Source: Eurosta solidaginis
Taxonomy: Eukaryota > Arthropoda > Insecta > Diptera > Tephritidae
Assembly (NCBI RefSeq): GCF_040869045.1
Contig: NC_090319.1
Coordinates: 340,608,302 to 340,672,301, forward strand
DNA: 64,000 bases
Reading direction: 5' to 3'
The notes beneath the pieces were generated by a model, which was given only the letters and a program-made list of their open reading frames with translations, was not told the origin of the DNA and did not search any database. The position numbers and the translations under genes were made by a program. This document shows, piece after piece, positions 9,059 through 20,324 of this stretch; within the stretch, counting starts at the first letter, position 1, and each line of letters begins with the position of its first letter.

Positions 9059-12000
9059 GCTGCAACTTTATACAATCTGTTAATTACTGTCCAACATGTC
9101 CCCGCGCGCCCAGAGAACAAAACTAATCTTTTGCGGTGTTTTATAGAGCCAATTCCTGTAAAATAAACATTTTTATGTTCCAACTCTGTTGAATCTCCAA
9201 GTATTTCTTCTGCGACAGCTCGGCTGCCACCCCTGTGTATAACAAGTGCGCCGTCCGTTGCCTTTTATGATTATATTCATCAATTCTTACTTTAGCAGTC
9301 ATAGTCCTGCCGCTCTGTCTATAGCTGGTCGTTGTAAAGCTAGGCGCAAAGCTTGCATTATATACGAGTCCGGTCTCTGACCCAACCCATAATATATTAC
9401 CTTCAAAATACGGTATGAATGAGATCTCAATATCATTTTTTTTTTGTACAAATAAACGTAACTTCAGCAATATATATTAATATTTTATATAAAACAAAGT
9501 AATTTACAAACCATGATTACTGCAGAAAATTCCCACAGCATTAATGTTATTCAAGTGTCAATATATTTGCCTATTCCACTGTTAGACACTCACCACAACA
9601 CCACAACACCACATCAAAGCTGCTAAAAACAGTTAAAGGCACTTAAATACTACTCTTTCCCCACAATAAACTCATGCTATCAATTGTTGTTGTTGTAAGT
9701 TACCTTATATCGCCTACCATGAGATTATACGAGAGCGAGACATGGTGTTGTACTCTCACTGCCAAGCAATGTCAAATATCAAGCGTCCGTAGTCGAATTG
9801 CGGCTGTTTTGAGTGTGTGAATTGTGCGCGCAGGGAAATGCACCGTTGGAGCAACGGATTGTTGCACGTGCAAATAACACTTGTAAGTAATTGTGCAGTC
9901 GTAGTCGGTGTTGATGTTTGCTACTACAACAGTTTCTGCGTGAAACTTGCAGTTTGCTGTGCTGTGGCAAGTAGCAAATTTTCTAAGCTAGCACCCAAAG
10001 GCCCGGACCAAGACAATTGTCAGCAACGCTCACCTTTCCAATGAAAGTGTATGTGTTCGTTGGTTTTGTTGTGGCATGTTGTTACTGCCTGCCACCACAA
10101 ATATGCTGGCAGACGTCCAAAGTTGATGTTGCATGGCTGCTGTTCATCGCAAACTTTCACTTGGATGAAAGAAGTCTCACGAGATGGGAAGTGCATGGTC
10201 ACAGTATATTTAATGTATACCAGTAATTGTGGAAACTTATATACAGGGTTCATCCAATTAGACATCTGTTTCTTTTCGAACTAAATAATTTCATATGACA
10301 ACTCAATAAGTTCAATCTTTTGCTATCGCTATTCCAAAATGATGAGAATGACGCCTTTTCTTTTGCGGCATACAGTGGCCCAAAATGTGTGATTTGCCAA
10401 GTTGTTACTCAATTGAGTTGGGCTGCATAAAGTTCGGAACTCTACTGGGCAGCTGCAACCAGTTGAACAAATGTTTATCTAACTAAAACAACCTCATGTG
10501 AGAGTTTTCATATCAGAGGCGGACCACAGGTGAAGTTTTGAGTTCATTGAGATCAGTAAGATTGCACAGCCAGGAAGCTCTCCGATCTGATTCTGTGACA
10601 AAATATTGATCACTTTTTTGATTGTGCATGGAGAATGAAAAGATAGAATCACTAGATTATGTTCACGCTGTGAGGTCAGTACGTAGCACATAGACAATCT
10701 AGGAACACGTAGAGGGCCCTCGAACCTCCACTAAATAAAAACAAAGTGGCTACGACCGAATACATCGACACACATACATGGATGGAGATATAAGAAGGGC
10801 AGCAGGAACCAAGATAACGGAGAACGGGATGGCGAGATGGCAGTTCGCGGCGGACGAATTAGTTGAGAGCAGACAATGTCAGATATTACTCTTAAAAGTT
10901 GGGCAAACGACAGCGATGCGGGTGAATCAACTGAAATGGCAAACGACCAGGGAATCAGCACAGCACCAACTTGGTAGCGGTATGATACCAGACGGAAGGT
11001 GCTTCAAAACAAAGCGACCAATGGCTGCAGTATTGAAAGAAGGTATCGCGAAGTCAAAAGGCGGCCGTGAAAAGACTAATTGTACCAAATTATACTCAAA
11101 AGGGATGGATATGACCAATCTCCTTTGTACCCATATGGGAACATATGAAGACTAACCCCTTTTCATATCAATATGAACTGAAATTGAGACCAGTGGCATT
11201 TTTAACCTCAATGGTAGTATAATGATATTCTAACGATAGTGGATATTTTCTTGTGTCAAAAGATGCGTATTGACCTCGACAACAATAATCCAAAGTCAGA
11301 CAAGAAAAAATTTTACCTGGTGAAGTGATAGAATATTTTGCCAGATCCAATCAGAAGATGAGCGAATTTATCACGAATGTTTACGTTAATTTGAAAATTA
11401 GAACATCTCCAAAATAAGAACCGTAAAGATAGATGGTGAAGGAACACTATAAAACGACAAAAGTTGAAAATGACGATTCCTGTTTGATATTTACAATTTC
11501 TTCGGTAGCCGTTTGCATGGCTACTGAGCCTTCTGTTTTGGAGTGCGCCTGTTTGATGGCTTCATAAACCTCCTCGGTTTTTTTGTGTTTGTGCGCTCGC
11601 CTTATTGCTCGCTTTGGCATTGCCAGGCGAAGGTCATATTATGAATTGTCGACGAAATCCGTTTGGTTCCGACAAAACTTTATCGATAAAAGCGATTGAT
11701 AGTTTTAACAATAAATTGGCGCAGAAAACCTGAGCGGGCACTGTCGGACAGGGCCTCATTGTACCCCTATGGGTACTGGCGGACAGATCCGTCTACTGAT
11801 TTATGCCCTTAAGGGGTACTGTTCGAAGGTCCCGTTTGTACCACAACGAGCGATGTCGAGCTGATCCTCTTCGTACCTCTACGGGTGCTATCGGACAGAT
11901 ACTCTTTCTTCGCCTACCCATACAGGAGCTCTTACCGATTTTATATTTTTTTAACTTTATTGAAATACTTTTATTTTCTTTTTATTGGCACTGTAGAAAA

Positions 12001-12715
12001 ATATATCAAAACAAATCCTGCGATAATGAAACATTGGCTACTGGTATGTTAGGCTCGGTATGCGGCCCCGGATATTTATGAAATAATTCGTTTCAAATTA
12101 ATTACATTTTTTTATTTTTCTGATTTCGTTTCGTTTCTTTTATTGTTTCTTAAAATTTGCTACATAAGTTTCAAACTGACTTACCCCAACTGTTCTCAAA
12201 AGGGATTGGATGGGATCAATTATACCTCAATAAAGACAAAATAGATCAATCGGAGAACACTCTTTTTAGGGATTATTCGCATCTTTTTTGCAGGGACTGT
12301 TTTATACGCTCTTTTTCCAACAAATAAACAAAACGAACGGCTTATTTGTGATTTCAGAGAATTTGCTGTTGGTCGTTACCCTGCAGTATAATTTGTTGTT
12401 GTTGCTCAATTGTGCGATGTTTGTCGTGTTAAGTTGGTGCTTGCTACCCGAAGTATAATAGCATAGTTTTAGGCGTAGGTGAGGTTACAGTGGTGGTCAT
12501 ATTGTAACATCTCTGGGCCTCCACAGCAATCCTATCCAAGGTCGAAGTTCGTATTTTTTAAGAGCAACCCCTTTTTACAGAAAACCTGGTAAGAATATCT
12601 GAAATCTAGCTCTCAGATTTTCATCATTTACTAAATCCTCAGGCTGATAGAGGCAATAATCCGTTTGACCACCAGTAGGTTTAAGCGACTTCTTGCTAAC
12701 TACTTGGGAGACTCA
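9059..12715. other. Unassigned intron DNA
   Basis: Several frames of 60-125 codons (for example minus 9141-9470, plus 10778-11155) show no family motif or splice signals that tie them to the host gene. At 11760-11905 short imperfect repeats of 'tacc(c/t)ctatgggtac...cggacagat' occur. Possibly old transposon DNA. Confidence 0.35.
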
Positions 12716-12719
12716 CCAT

Positions 12720-12912
12720 TGGGCTACCTAAATTACCTTCTATTACACCAACACGAAACTTTTTGGAACGCACGTTAAAGCACGTGCCGCAGATGCCGTC
12801 GAACAAGCAGGAGCACTACCACCCAGGCAGCATGGCTTCAGGCCTGGAAATTTCACTTTAGGGGCAATTGAATACGTTTTTAGAAGCGTAGAAAAAGCAA
12901 TGTGTGGTCAAT
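12720..12912 (+). pseudogene. LINE (Loa-like) reverse transcriptase fragment
   Basis: From 12828 the plus strand reads QHGFRPGNFTLGAIEYVFRS then VEKA, the conserved 'QHGFRPGxSTxxAI' RT block. A frame change lies just upstream (LLERTLKHV). It ends at the poly-G tract. Confidence 0.65.
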
Positions 12913-12922
12913 GGCGGATACA

Positions 12923-12970
12923 GGGGGGGGGGGGGGGGAGATGGGGCGATCCCCCCCTCCCCCCCCCCTC
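12923..12970. repeat. Poly-G tract next to poly-C tract
   Basis: A run of 16 G (12923-12938), then 'agatggggcgat', then a C-rich run (CCCCCCCTCC and C9-10). Strong potential for a hairpin or a G-quadruplex. Confidence 0.9.
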
Positions 12971-14455
12971 CAGACCTACCTGAATAAATATTGGGCGTGC
13001 TTAATTTGCCAGAAATTGAAATGCATTTTTTTGAGATTGAATGAAATATTTCTTATCTTCTTTTGTCTGCTTGTCTAGCGAAAAAAGGTAAATAATAAAT
13101 AAGTGAGTTTTGCTTTTTCCGCTCATTGCCGCAGATATGCCATGGTTTTTGAATAAAATAGTTGAAACATGGTGACCTTGCAAAACATAAAAAAATTCTT
13201 CTTATCACCAACCAACTTCATTTTTTTTTTTTATAAAAGTTCCGGAACACACCTAATATGTCGTTTCATTTATATAATATCAGAGCCACTGATGACCTGA
13301 TACGAAACTTTTATTCTCTCTCAATTCGTTTCCAGGAATGGGGCTCGAAATCAGCTGTCTGTTCATTCAATTGTAAACAAAAGTTCATTCGTTGTAAACA
13401 AAAGTTCATTCGTTTCCAAGAATGGGGTCTGAAGTCAAATTATTCATCTCTTTTTTTCCCTTTTTGATTGCTGCAATAGATATAGATTCAAAATAACTCC
13501 ACTTAGTTAAAGCCACAAGTGAAACTCTCTTATCAGAAAGAACTAGCTTCTACCTTTGAGCTGTATAAAATCATTTCTTGATTGTTTTTTGTTCGAATTC
13601 TTTCAATTAGTTGAGCTAATTTGAGTGCTTAAAGATAAATTCGATACGTTTATTTGTAATTATGTCAAAATGGTGTTCTGAAGTTAATCATTAATTTATA
13701 TTACTGACTTCCATGGCAAAAATGGATTTTGAGCTTTCGGCCATGATCGCCCCCCCCCCCCCCCCCCCCCTCATCTGGAGACCTGTATCAATGCTCGCGA
13801 TGGAGCGTGTACCGACAATTGCTCGAGGAAAGAGGCAGACAAATCACTGTTGATAATGTTACAGCAAAAATGCTGAGCGGCATAGAATAATGGTAAAAAA
13901 TTGTTGAAACCAAACTCAGAGCAAAAATGCGGGACCTCCATGCAGGAACAAGAGAAGGCTCTTAAAAAAGTAGAAATATGGAACTACATTCTGAAGTTAT
14001 GCGTACCGGGTGAGCAACGGTTTCGAATAGGGTGCATTTTAGTCCACGAACATATATTTGCTGCTACGGCAATAGTAATGGTCCATTGAGAATTTTCCAT
14101 CCCAAAAATAAAAATTAAAAGACACCAAGAATGCTTATTGTCTATTGGTTCAGAATATCAAATGGTACATCGAAGCGGTGAGTGTCAAGCAAACTTAATT
14201 TTCCATGCATGAGTTCATTGTCCACATGCCTTAACTACACAAACGACCACCAAAAAAAAAAAAATAAATAAGTTGACATTCATTAGAGTGCACCCTGTAT
14301 ACGGCATACTTTGTTCGGTTGTACTGCGTACTCCCACTGTCCATTATTAGATTGCTTTGCAACTTTATTTGCCACAATACTGATTTACACAAACTGCTTT
14401 GCAATTGCTTGGCTGCGTCAAATTATAGATAAATCCACATATACATACAGTTATG
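12971..14455. other. Unassigned intron DNA around the homopolymer tracts
   Basis: Contains a short direct duplication 'aaacaaaagttcattcg' at about 13375-13411. No gene or named element seen apart from the poly-C tract. Confidence 0.35.
13750..13770. repeat. Poly-C tract (21 C)
   Basis: An uninterrupted C run, flanked by 'atgatcg' and 'tcatctggagacctg', words that resemble the flanks of the tract at 12945-12985 in direct orientation. The ~780 bp between the tracts may be one inserted unit. Confidence 0.85.
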
Positions 14456-14748
14456 TTCATATTAATAGCAGTGCTTTCTTAGAACCCCAATAAAGTGGAT
14501 TTATCTAAAGTAAATCAAACCAAATTTAAAAACTTTTGCGTTATGTAATAACGCAATAAGGCTAATTATATTAAGAGCAAAAAATATTTTTTCTACATCA
14601 CGCCAAGTTGTTGTAAATTTGAACAAGATTACACAAGTGTCAGAAAAGAATGTTCATAAAAATAGCAGTTTGAAAAGATTTTTATTAAAAAGTCACTGTA
14701 ACTAAAGATATGTAGTGAATTAACTCAAAAAACACAAATAATTGACTA

Positions 14749-15058
14749 TTATTTCGTTGTATAACCCCCATTTCGGATGACGGCGGCACATCTACGAGGC
14801 ATGGAGTCCAGTAAGCGCTTACATCGGTCCACTGGTATATTAGCCCAAGCTGATTGCACTACTTCCCACAACAACTTTTTATTGGACGGTTTTTTTTCAT
14901 CAACGGCGTGCTTTATATCCTCCCATAAGTTTTTAATGGGGTTCAAGTCCGGAGATTGAGCTGGCCACTCGATTACTGCAATATTGTTCTCCCGAAAGAA
15001 ATCCTTTGCTCGCTTGCTCGTATGTTTTGAGTCGTTATCCTGTTGGAAAACCTATTTT
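14749..15058 (-). pseudogene. Inverted second copy of the Tc1 transposase C-terminus
   Basis: The minus strand encodes [20 protein letters not shown] through CAAVIRNGGYTTK, nearly the same as the plus-strand copy. It lacks the KPSNT stop of that copy (here KPSNKK). Differences between the arms show that the duplication is not a recent assembly artefact of identical sequence. Confidence 0.85.
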
Positions 15059-15079
15059 CGGATTTCCTCTTCTACATAC

Positions 15080-15798
15080 GGCAGACGCAGACGGTTATTG
15101 GAAGCGAAATTATGGACCCACAGCCCTCGGAAGGTACCACTTTTGACCAAAAGCCACTTGAAAAACAGACTACAATTTGCTAGAAACCATATGTAAGCTG
15201 GCCGGTTTCAAAATGGCGAAATATTTAGGACAGATGAAAGTTAGGTGGTACTTTTAGTTCCAAATGTCGGCGGCAGTATCTAAGAAGACCACAAGATACA
15301 GGTAATGGGCCTCACTTTTACAATAAAAACAGTAAAACATGGAGGAGCAAAAATAATGGTTTGGGGCTGTTTTTCATAACATGGTGTGGGTCCAATATAT
15401 AAAATTGATGGTATCATGGATCAGCACAAATATGTGGAAATCATTCAAGATGTTATGCTGCCGCATGTAGAAGACGAAATGATCCTAAAATGGGTTTTCC
15501 AACAGGATAACGACCCAAAACATACGAGCAAGTGAGCAAATTATTTCTTTCGGGAGAACAAAATTGCAGTAATGGAGTGGCCAGCTCAATCTCCGGACTT
15601 GAACCCCATTGAAAACTTATGGGAGGATATAAAGCACGCCGTTGATGAAAAAAAACCGTCCAATACATAGTTATTGTGGGAAGTAGTGCAATCAGCTTGG
15701 GCTAATATACCAGTGGACCGATGTAAGCGCTTAGTGGACTCCATGCCTCGTAGATGTGCCGCCGTCATCCGAAATGGGGGTTATACAACGAAATAATA
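15080..15798 (+). pseudogene. Tc1 transposase, C-terminal two thirds, DD34E type
   Basis: Plus-strand text shows RTDES near the first Asp block (about 15221-15236), GGAKIMVWGCFS, FQQDNDPKHTSK with the second Asp, and [19 protein letters not shown] with the Glu. Counting one stop codon, 34 residues separate Asp and Glu, the DD34E spacing of Tc1. The C-terminus is CAAVIRNGGYTTK, then stop. Stops at 'tca taa' after GCFS, at 'aag tga' after HTSK and at 'aca tag' after KPSNT show that it is dead. The N-terminal DNA-binding (paired-like HTH) part is absent. The same C-terminus occurs in reverse at 15058-14749. Confidence 0.85.
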
Positions 15799-16097
15799 GT
15801 AAACTATTTGTTTTTTTTTGAGTTAATTCACTATATATCTTTAGTTACAGTGACTTTTTAATAAAAATCTTTTCAAACCTCTATTTTTATGAACATTCTT
15901 TTCTGACACTTGTGTAATCTTTTTCAAATTTACAACAACTTGGCGTGATGTAGAAAAAATATTTTTTGCTCTTAATATAATTAGCCTTATTGAGTTATAC
16001 ATAACGGAAACGTTTTTAAATTTGGTTTGATTTACTTTAGATAAATCCACTTTATTGGGGTTCTAAGAAAGCACTGCTATTAATATGAACATAACTG

Positions 16098-16560
16098 TAC
16101 ATACATGGGTGCGTTTGTACCAAGAAAGAATGTCACAAATGTGTAAATGCAAATTGCGTGTGTTGTTGGTCAGTGCTGAGCTTTGGACTTAATCAGCACA
16201 AATCCCTCAGCAAAATCAAATCGCAACACTTACACCGTTCGCCAAGTCGAACACTTTCAAGGGATAGTAGACAGGTGTGATGTGTAAGGAAGCTGTCGTT
16301 GTCTAAACTTTGTGCTATCCTTTGTTGCCGCGCTGTAAAAAAATATTTTGTGGAACACAGATAGTCATGTAAAGCCACAATACACTTAAGTTACAAGCCG
16401 CGTTGGACTCTATTTTTCTCACAACACACATCTGGTCCTAGGTTGTAGGGCTCCAAAAACTAAGCGATAATTTCCGTTAATAGGTTATTCGATTTCTGTA
16501 CGTTTATTTATAGAATTTTACTATTCGAATAGTTGGTTGGCTTAGATTATTAATAATCTC
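16098..16560. other. Unassigned intron DNA
   Basis: No gene or repeat signature seen between the Tc1 element and the minisatellite. Confidence 0.4.
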
Positions 16561-16729
16561 AACTCACCTCAAATCTCAACTCACTTCAAATCTCAACTCA
16601 CCTCAAATCTCAACTCACCTCAAATCTCAACTCACCTCAAATCTCAACTCACCTCAAATCTCAACTCACCTCAAATCTCAACTCACCTCAAATCTCAACT
16701 CACCTCAAATCTCAACTCACCTCAATTAT
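16561..16729. repeat. 17-bp minisatellite, 10 copies
   Basis: Unit 'aactcacctcaaatctc' starts at 16561 and every 17 bp to 16714. Only one unit differs visibly (tcacttc). Near-perfect conservation suggests recent expansion. Confidence 0.95.
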
Positions 16730-16975
16730 TCGAAAACTACTAAAATCGATCATTCGAATTAGTTTAGATCTATCCAATGAATCGCAAACAATACAAACTA
16801 TGCCAAGCCGCAAATCCAAAAATGCTGGCGATGTTTACGAGTGCACAGATAGAAAAATATATCGCGTGAAGTATCACCTTTAAAAGCCGGCAACAAGCTA
16901 CCAATCTCTTTTGTTTCATTCTATGGCTTTCTAGAGCTTATATACCCTGCCGAACCTGGGTATAAAGTTCCTTCT

Positions 16976-17870
16976 GATCATATGATACACGAATGGCTCC
17001 GATAGTACCCCTAAAAAGTCCCCAACATCACGAAATAACGACAAATTCACCCTGAATTGACTCTTGAACAGTCCCGAAGTAGTCTACAAATTATCCCGAA
17101 AATACCATGAAGTAATCCTCAAATAACCGCGAGAGAATTCTGAATTTGTCCGTACTATCATCATGAAATTACGACAAATTGATGCTGAGTTGACTCCGGA
17201 AGAGTCCCGAAGTATTCTCCAAAATTATCCTTAAAACACTCTGAAATCTTTAAATGACCCCGGTAGAATCCTGAAATATTTTCACAAATTGAACCCGGAA
17301 GAGGCCCGGTATAGTTTCCAAAAACCATGCTGAAATTATCCTGACGTCATCACCAAATGACCACGAAAGAGCTCCGAAATAGGCCCTAGGCCGAAATCAC
17401 TCCGTAATAGCCACAAATCGGTCCCGATTACGCTGCAACAAAATGAGCCCGAGGTAACCGTGAAATAGTCTTGAAATGCTCGCAAAAAACCCCTTAAAAC
17501 ACGCCAAAATGATACCGAAATAGTCCCTAAAACTTTCTAGAAATGGTCCGGAATCAACCTCAATAATCCCGATATGATTTCGGATGTATTCCGAAATAGT
17601 CCACAAAACAATCACATAGTGGGCCCAAACTGACCCCACAGGAACCACGAAAAGGTCTCCAAATGATTCCAAAATGAACTTAAAATAACCCTGCAATAGT
17701 CCCAAAGACCATTTTTAGTCGCCCCGAAATGGTCCCAAAATAACCATTCTGATATGACCCCGAATGTTTCCTAAAACCATTCCGAAATTACATCGAAATA
17801 TTACCTCAAAACTTGCGAAAGTGACAGAAATGATTACGAAATGACCACGGAAGGCAACACCTTACAGAGC
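16976..17870. repeat. Degenerate array of CCCGAAATAGTCC-like words, locus 1
   Basis: Roughly 12-25 bp spaced variants of 'cccgaaatagtcc', 'ccgaaatga', 'ccacgaaag'. It matches the style and words of 34910-35815. The 102-codon minus frame 17397-17705 is a shadow. Confidence 0.7.
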
Positions 17871-17934
17871 ACATAGCTTTTATTCTGATATTTGCTCCAC
17901 TCTAATTCTTATTCTTATCGAATTCTGAGAATCC

Positions 17935-18570
17935 AACTTTGGGTTTTTATCGGCTTACTATCGACGGGTTACAGATGTTTCATCGAATTGATATTGAAGT
18001 ATTGAAGTCATACCGGAATCTGTTTAATAACAAAGCGATAAGTCTTCACTAACAAATCTATTAAACTACAATAATAAATAATAAGAAATCAATAGCTTTT
18101 TGATGACAAACCACTCTGAGTCTTAATAGATAATTCATAAAAATTTGATACCATTTTTATCAAAAAATGTTAACTTTTCGATGACAATGCGATAGTTGTA
18201 AGATGAAAAATCGACACTATGTTGATGGCAAATCGATAACTTTTCGTTAACAAATAACATATCATATGATATATAGGTAGCACAATATAACAAGACGATA
18301 ACATTTTGATAAAAAATCTTAACTTATTGGAAGCAATCGATAATTTTACGATGAAAAGTCGATAACATGCTGGTAACACTTCGATTGCTAATCGACAACT
18401 TTTTTATAACAAATAAATTATTATAATATATACAAAACAGTTCATCTAACTTGACATAGAAAGAAAACATATCTATAAGATTTAAATAACCGTAGTTATC
18501 GATAGCAAACTTATGATACTTCGATAACAAATCAAATAACTCAACTCTACCCGGCGATAACACACCGATA
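17935..18570. repeat. Degenerate CGATA-rich array, locus 1
   Basis: Variants of 'aaatcgataacttttcgataac'. I count at least 10 CGATA on the plus strand between 18031 and 18570 and one perfect TATCGATA at 18497-18504. Shares a leader ('atcgacgggttacagatgt') with the array at 25.4 kb ('atcgacaggtcttagatgt'). Confidence 0.75.
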
Positions 18571-18946
18571 AAACACCTTTCCATTCCTTTTCTATATAGG
18601 AAGCACATTTTTTGCTACTTGCTTTCAAAAGATTACGTCTGTTTTTAGTTATTGTTCAATTGCAGGAACGTTTATAGCAAGGAAGGCGCATGCACAACGA
18701 GGTTAAGACTATGCACCTTTGTTGTGGTTGAGTAAATTCTATCTACTGTTTATGCAGTAAGTTTTTGGTATGACCGGTCCCTGCATTACGCCCACACTAT
18801 TCACAAACCTGGCAATACATTTCTTTACAGCAACAATTTAACACTTAATTTTCCATTGTACAGTTTGTACTACAAAACCAAAACTCCAACTAGCAATCAT
18901 AATAGACTCTGCCCTGACAGCCCACGTTTTCTTCTCAATTACTTAC
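18571..18946. other. Intron DNA next to exon 1
   Basis: Nothing recognised. Confidence 0.4.
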
Positions 18947-19175
18947 CTTCTTCTAGCACCATAATCTCTCTTTCAATCATCCTGTCGTAGTAGGTTTTCC
19001 ATATTGTCAACAATATTAGATTTATGTCAGAATTTCTAAGACATTTGTTGTCCAGAAAGTGTGTAAACTCTTCAATGTAATTGGATACCAATGTGTCCAC
19101 ATATTCGGGTTCATACACACCCAACAAATTGCTGATGTAATAGCGCAACCATATAAGTCGGTTGTCCCCCTCCAT
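18947..19175 (-). CDS. Exon 1 of a host gene, probable axonemal dynein heavy chain N-terminus
   Basis: Open from ATG (19175-19173) for 76 codons plus one base. It ends exactly at a consensus donor (minus-strand G|GTAAGT; the intron starts at 18946). The protein begins MEGDNRLIWLRYYISNLLGV and continues as a compact, hydrophobic/acidic helical segment with no low complexity. Dynein heavy chains commonly begin with a short 'DxRxxWLxxYIxxxLG' helix followed by an FLD-type stretch, so this is the best guess; I could not align it. The phase-1 end joins in frame to the exon at 5720-5652. No TATA box is claimed. The exon lies between a CGATA-rich array downstream and ordinary AT-rich DNA upstream. 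Existence of the exon is fairly secure; dynein identity is inference (about 0.35) and any other large cytoskeletal protein remains possible. Confidence 0.7.
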
Positions 19176-20324
19176 AGTAACTTTGTATGAGAATAGCTGG
19201 CGTTAGTGGTATTGTCAAACCCTTTGTTGATTATGTGGTATATTTAAGAACCTAATTAGAATTAAAATTTTCAGGTGAGCACAGATTTTTAGTTAGGTGC
19301 GGGTTATAACTGAAAATGAAAGAAAGAAATGAGTTGATAAATCAAATTGAGTTTTGTATCTACATATTTGGATTTGAAGAGATATACAGTGTGTCATTTG
19401 GCTGAGAATTTCTCAAAAGGTAGCCGAAAAAAACTTGAGTATTTGTTTGCAAGCGAGGTCGCGCATTCCCGTAATACTCTAGATCGAACTACATTTGAGC
19501 TTAGGGCTTTTCTAGCCGCTTTATTATAGGAGTACATGTTGAGTTCTCTATTGTAGCACTAGGCACCAGCACATCTACCGCATTCCTAACTTCAGCAACC
19601 TTCGACTAAAAAACACTACAGTAATCAGACAGCTTTAACTTGCCACTGAATCGAGCTCTTAGCAGAAAACTGCCTCCCCACCCTTACCGTCCAACTCCGT
19701 AAATCGGTAAACCAGTGAACCATTACACTTCCCTATATTAATTTATTTTTCCATTCCTCTCTCAAGGGGATTACTGATCTGAAGCTGATACGAGGTTTTG
19801 AGGAGATGCATCGAGTCCTATAAATAAACTTCCAAGAAAGTATAGAGATGTCGTTGGATGAGCGTTGATCCAGTACCCATAGATCCCATATATTTTCTTA
19901 GAGTGAGACCTGCAGGTATTATAAGAAAATACCTATACTCATATATATTGTGTAATTTGTGTACTGAGGACCTAGCAAAATTAGCCATTTAGCGGTGACT
20001 TTATCCTGTTACTGCTATAAAGCTCAGAAGAGGTTTCAACTATACCATTTCAAAAGGCAGCTGACGGAAACAAGGCAGAAACCTGTCGCTGCTCCATTAC
20101 ATTCCTGCTTAAAAAATGGGAGACAATTTCGATTTGCAGGTATAAGTACTTCCTCAGAACTGGTGCTAACACGTTCTTCGAATATCATACATAAATATAT
20201 CAGATTCCACATACCCAAGTGAACTGGAATTTGTTACATATAAAATTTGGGCAAACTAAAGAGGTTACCTCGTCCGAGGTTTTTTGCTCGGTTTCATTGG
20301 AAATCGTGGCAGGTCCCAAGCCTA
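19176..20324. other. Region upstream of host exon 1
   Basis: Would hold the promoter and 5' UTR of the minus-strand gene. No TATA or initiator is assigned with confidence; frames here are short and unrecognised. Confidence 0.35.

Larger units (their letters stand above)
14458..16097. mobile_element. Palindromic Tc1-type transposon
   Basis: Starts CAGTTATGTTCATATTAATA and ends with its complement, flanked by TA on both sides (14456-14457 and 16098-16099), as for Tc1/mariner insertion. The outer ~600 bp on each side (14458-15058 and 15487-16097) are reverse complements, so the 3' half of the transposase is present twice in opposite directions around a 428-bp centre. Normal Tc1 elements have short or moderate TIRs and a single transposase gene. 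Here the 5' half of the gene has been replaced by an inverted copy of the 3' half. Confidence 0.9.
5721..18946 (-). other. Intron 1 (about 13.2 kb) of the host gene, filled with transposons
   Basis: Defined by the phase-compatible exons on either side. It contains a LINE-interrupted solo LTR, LINE and SINE fragments on both strands, homopolymer G and C tracts, a palindromic Tc1 element, a 17-bp minisatellite and two degenerate arrays, each listed separately. If exons 1 and 2 are not consecutive, the interval would contain an unseen exon or be intergenic. Confidence 0.5.

Noticed and set aside
9141..9470. 109-codon minus frame on the same strand as the host gene, inside intron 1
   Set aside because: I could not find phase-1 splice sites joining it to exons 1 and 2, which already join in frame; kept only as unassigned.
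10778..11155. 125-codon plus frame
   Set aside because: No recognisable domain, no splice signals tying it to the gene, and opposite strand to the only host gene; treated as chance or old transposon DNA.
18170..18608. Minus frames of 69 and 94 codons just downstream of exon 1
   Set aside because: They are shadows of the CGATA-rich array (low complexity, internal near-repeats).
20036..20222. Overlapping plus and minus frames near 20.0-20.2 kb as a small gene
   Set aside because: No motif, short, and both strands equally open; no splice or promoter support.
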